Assembly (NCBI GenBank): GCA_003171295.1
Contig: PMYF01000194.1
Coordinates: 1-7,594, forward strand
Reading direction: 5' to 3'
Source: Acidobacteriota bacterium
GTDB lineage: Bacteria > Acidobacteriota > Terriglobia > UBA7540
Length of the DNA: 7,594 nucleotides
Under the pieces are notes generated by a model, which worked only from the letters and a program-made list of their open reading frames with translations, had not been told where the DNA came from and did not search any database. Of the stretch, positions 5,816-7,594 are shown one piece after another; positions within the stretch are counted from its first letter, which is position 1, and every line of letters starts with the position of its first letter. A program made the translations under genes and the position numbers.

Positions 5816-7380
5816 TCCCCACTCCCAAATGACTTTGTCATCGCGAAATTGTTGTCCCCATAGACGTACAGGTCCTCATCCGGCCAGAACTCGCCATGAG
5901 GCGACGTGTATAGGAGCTGGATGCCCATCTGGCGGCGGCTTTCGACGGAGAGCTGCTGATGGGAGATCACTACCGGCGATGCGCCAGCCTCTTGCCGGAG
6001 ATCCCGAAACTCTTCTACGGTCACCAGCCGGTGCTCATCCCGGCCACGCCGAAACACCACGAACGATCCGGTACAGTGGCAAGTCGGAAAGTACGCCGAC
6101 CGGACGCCCGTGAATGCAAGGATTGCGGGAGCGGCCGAATCCGGTTCGATCACCAGGGGCCGCGATGCAAGCCCTGTGTCCTTGAGCCATTCAGCCGTAG
6201 CCTTAGCGCCCGAGAACGGATAAAGGCTCTCCTCTACCGAATACTGCACGGTAATCGGTATTTGCATGCCCAGCAGGACAAGCAACACCGGCCGGGCAAA
6301 CTGGGACGGGAGCCATGGATGCTCCCCCTCACATTGCGTGTCTGCCAACAATGCAATTACATAGGCAAGAAAGAGAAAGCTGCTGTGGAACGCACCGGGG
6401 ATATGCACGGTTGCCCACACCAGCGCCATCCACGCAACCGAAGCGGAAAGGAAGAACCGCCGGCTCCGCCTGGCGGTCAGCACCGAAACTGCCAGAAGCC
6501 ACAAGATGATTGTCAGGGCAGCCGCCAGCAGGGACGGATGTTCCCATGGCGCAATCAGCTCCCGATGAGCTACCGACAAAATGCCAAGGGGAAAAGGCAC
6601 GAAGTAACACCAAACGCGTCCAATCCCGAGCACCAGATAATCGATCAACCGCAGGCCCGCACGTTCGTAGTGTGGGGTGTATAGATCAGGCGCGGGGCGT
6701 ACCGTGAAGTAGCAGAGCAGCAGCGCGGCGCCGATGATCGCAGCGGACATCCAGAATCGTCGCTCCCCCAGCCTTGCAACGGCAGAACCCCTCCCATGAA
6801 CCGGCGCCAACCAGTAAAACCAGACGAAGATGCCCGCAGCGGCCGGGATGGCGAAGAAATGAGCGTTGATGGCCAGGGCGAGCAGACCCATTGCCAGCCA
6901 GTGACGCGGCCGGTCAGCCAGAAGACACCGGGCCGCGCCAACCAGCAGCACCGCAGACAGCATGTAGCTCCGCGCCAACACCCCGGTGTAAAAGAACACA
7001 GACACGCCAAAGACCGACATGACCCGCATGGCCAACGGAACTCGCCGTTCGGAGAGCACCAGCCAGGCCATTGCAACTGACAGCGCGTAGTTGATAGCCT
7101 GCATCCACACAATGCCCGCAGACAGATGCGCCGGCAGGTAGAGCAGCAGGTACCACAGAGCCGGATGGCCCTCGTAGCGCAAATGCTGGAACACTTCCAG
7201 CAGATTCTGGCTGTCCCGAGCGATCAACCACGCCTGGCCCTCGTCGACGTACATCTCGTGCCGGCTGGTCACCAAGGCAAGCAGAATGGCAAACAACCCC
7301 AGGAAAGTGCAGGTTGCGGCATTTTCGCCAGCTGCTGAAACTGGGCGCGCAGCCCGATCCCCAATCAATTTCGACTCCAT
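5812..7380 (-). CDS. GT-C type glycosyltransferase-like integral membrane protein (copy A)
   Basis: A 522-residue inner-membrane protein, paralogous to the 2605-4170 gene along its whole length. The first hydrophobic segment (about 25-38) leads into 'SRHEMYVDEGQAWLIARDS', with the Asp-Glu pair at 46-47, then 'LRYEGHPALWYLLL'. As in copy B, the remainder is a series of membrane helices and a soluble C-terminal region ending near 'TSPHGEFWPDEDLYVYGD', also shared. It is predicted to transfer a sugar from a lipid-linked donor on the periplasmic side; specificity is unknown. The frame is open up to a GTG at 7434, but I chose ATG 7380: GGGAG lies eight bases before it, a promoter-like element at 7400-7428 would exclude the earlier starts, and the length then matches copy B. 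It is first in the cassette, and its stop overlaps the oxidoreductase start (ATGA). Confidence 0.86.
   Translation of the reverse strand: MESKLIGDRAARPVSAAGENAATCTFLGLFAILLALVTSRHEMYVDEGQAWLIARDSQNLLEVFQHLRYEGHPALWYLLLYLPAHLSAGIVWMQAINYALSVAMAWLVLSERRVPLAMRVMSVFGVSVFFYTGVLARSYMLSAVLLVGAARCLLADRPRHWLAMGLLALAINAHFFAIPAAAGIFVWFYWLAPVHGRGSAVARLGERRFWMSAAIIGAALLLCYFTVRPAPDLYTPHYERAGLRLIDYLVLGIGRVWCYFVPFPLGILSVAHRELIAPWEHPSLLAAALTIILWLLAVSVLTARRSRRFFLSASVAWMALVWATVHIPGAFHSSFLFLAYVIALLADTQCEGEHPWLPSQFARPVLLVLLGMQIPITVQYSVEESLYPFSGAKATAEWLKDTGLASRPLVIEPDSAAPAILAFTGVRSAYFPTCHCTGSFVVFRRGRDEHRLVTVEEFRDLRQEAGASPVVISHQQLSVESRRQMGIQLLYTSPHGEFWPDEDLYVYGDNNFAMTKSFGSGE
6820..6976. repeat. segment duplicated at 3613-3769 (GT-C paralogue copy A)
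   Basis: Partner of the 3613-3769 repeat: gapless alignment, about 88% identity by hand count, same orientation. Together they bracket the oxidoreductase gene as direct repeats about 3.2 kb apart. Confidence 0.8.
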
Positions 7381-7388
7381 GCTCGCTT

Positions 7389-7393
7389 CTCCC
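7389..7393 (-). promoter_or_regulatory. ribosome binding site for ATG 7380
   Basis: GGGAG on the minus strand lies eight bases before ATG 7380. The alternative in-frame ATG at 7410 has AAGG only one base away, and the GTG at 7434 has no evident site. This supports the shorter protein. Confidence 0.6.
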
Positions 7394-7399
7394 GCACAG

Positions 7400-7428
7400 A
7401 GTCTATCCATGCCTTTTTTCAGGCTCAA
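7400..7428 (-). promoter_or_regulatory. candidate sigma70-type promoter of the glycan cassette
   Basis: On the minus strand TTGAGC (7428-7423) and TAGACT (7405-7400) are spaced by exactly 17 bases, each matching 4/6 of the consensus. Transcription would begin near 7393, leaving a very short leader before ATG 7380. It is a visual match only. Confidence 0.35.
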
Positions 7429-7499
7429 GGCCACACGAGCTTTATTTTTACCGCTTGGGGCAACTAACCTGCTCTGAAGGGCGCAGTTTGCGAGGTTCC

Positions 7500-7594
7500 A
7501 TGGACACCAAAGACAGGCATTGCGTCGGCCGCGGCCATCAAATCGACGACTGGATCCGCGCGGGCGGGATCGTAGTAGCCTCCAGCGAACGCGC
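7500..7594 (+). CDS. hypothetical protein, 3' partial; possibly AddB/PD-(D/E)XK nuclease-like
   Basis: An ATG at 7500 with GAGG four bases upstream opens a frame that runs to the window edge for 31 codons without a stop. It is divergent from the glycan cassette. The visible part is hydrophilic and ends in 'IDDWIRAGGIVVASSER'. The 'GG.VV.AS.R' pattern resembles the N-terminus of AddB-like helicase/PD-(D/E)XK nuclease proteins of DNA repair, where it is usually followed by 'AARAL'. Only 31 residues are visible, so the gene call is moderate and the function tentative. Confidence 0.5.
   Translation, partial: MDTKDRHCVGRGHQIDDWIRAGGIVVASSER

Noticed and set aside
7381..7434. 18-residue N-terminal extension of the first GT-C protein (GTG at 7434)
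   Set aside because: No ribosome binding site is visible, it overlaps a promoter-like element, and it makes the protein longer than its paralogue.

Overview
The window is a GC-moderate bacterial segment. The GT-C membrane proteins on its right half have the 'RHEM..DE.QAWLIARDS ... LRYEGHPALWYLLL' pattern that I associate with Acidobacteriota. That phylum is an inference, and no marker gene is present to prove it.

Left part (1-2206, + strand) is an accessory, defence-like cassette. Three genes are joined by two ATGA stop/start overlaps. The first is an ImmA/IrrE-type zinc peptidase, cut by the left window edge and probably preceded by a helix-turn-helix domain. The second is a PIN-like putative ribonuclease. 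The third carries the HEPN ribonuclease signature RNxxxH. The last 15 bases of the HEPN gene form the 5' end of a tRNA gene on the same strand. This tRNA (2106-2206) has canonical acceptor, D and T arms and an encoded CCA, but its anticodon loop is 33 nt instead of 7 and the insert folds into its own hairpin. Two candidate RNA-cutting enzymes, a regulatory peptidase and an abnormal tRNA with an altered anticodon arm make this the most interesting part of the window. It could be a toxin-antitoxin or anti-phage system acting on, sensing through, or protected by tRNA.

Middle (2207-2604) has no intact gene. It holds a small inverted repeat just after the tRNA and a decayed, frameshifted N-terminal remnant of an AlbA_2 (Schlafen-type) gene at about 2311-2483. 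Nothing recognisable lies in 2484-2604, and no clear terminator was seen.

Right part (2605-7380, - strand) is a three-gene, probably co-transcribed cassette for envelope glycan or glycolipid metabolism. Reading in transcription order, it has a GT-C glycosyltransferase-like membrane protein, an FAD-dependent amine-oxidase/UDP-galactopyranose-mutase-like oxidoreductase (ATGA overlap), and a second GT-C protein paralogous to the first. The two GT-C genes are direct repeats, about 88% identical over their best 157 bases. A weak sigma70-type promoter sits just upstream of the chosen start of the first gene. At the far right a divergent + strand gene begins at 7500 and runs out of the window.
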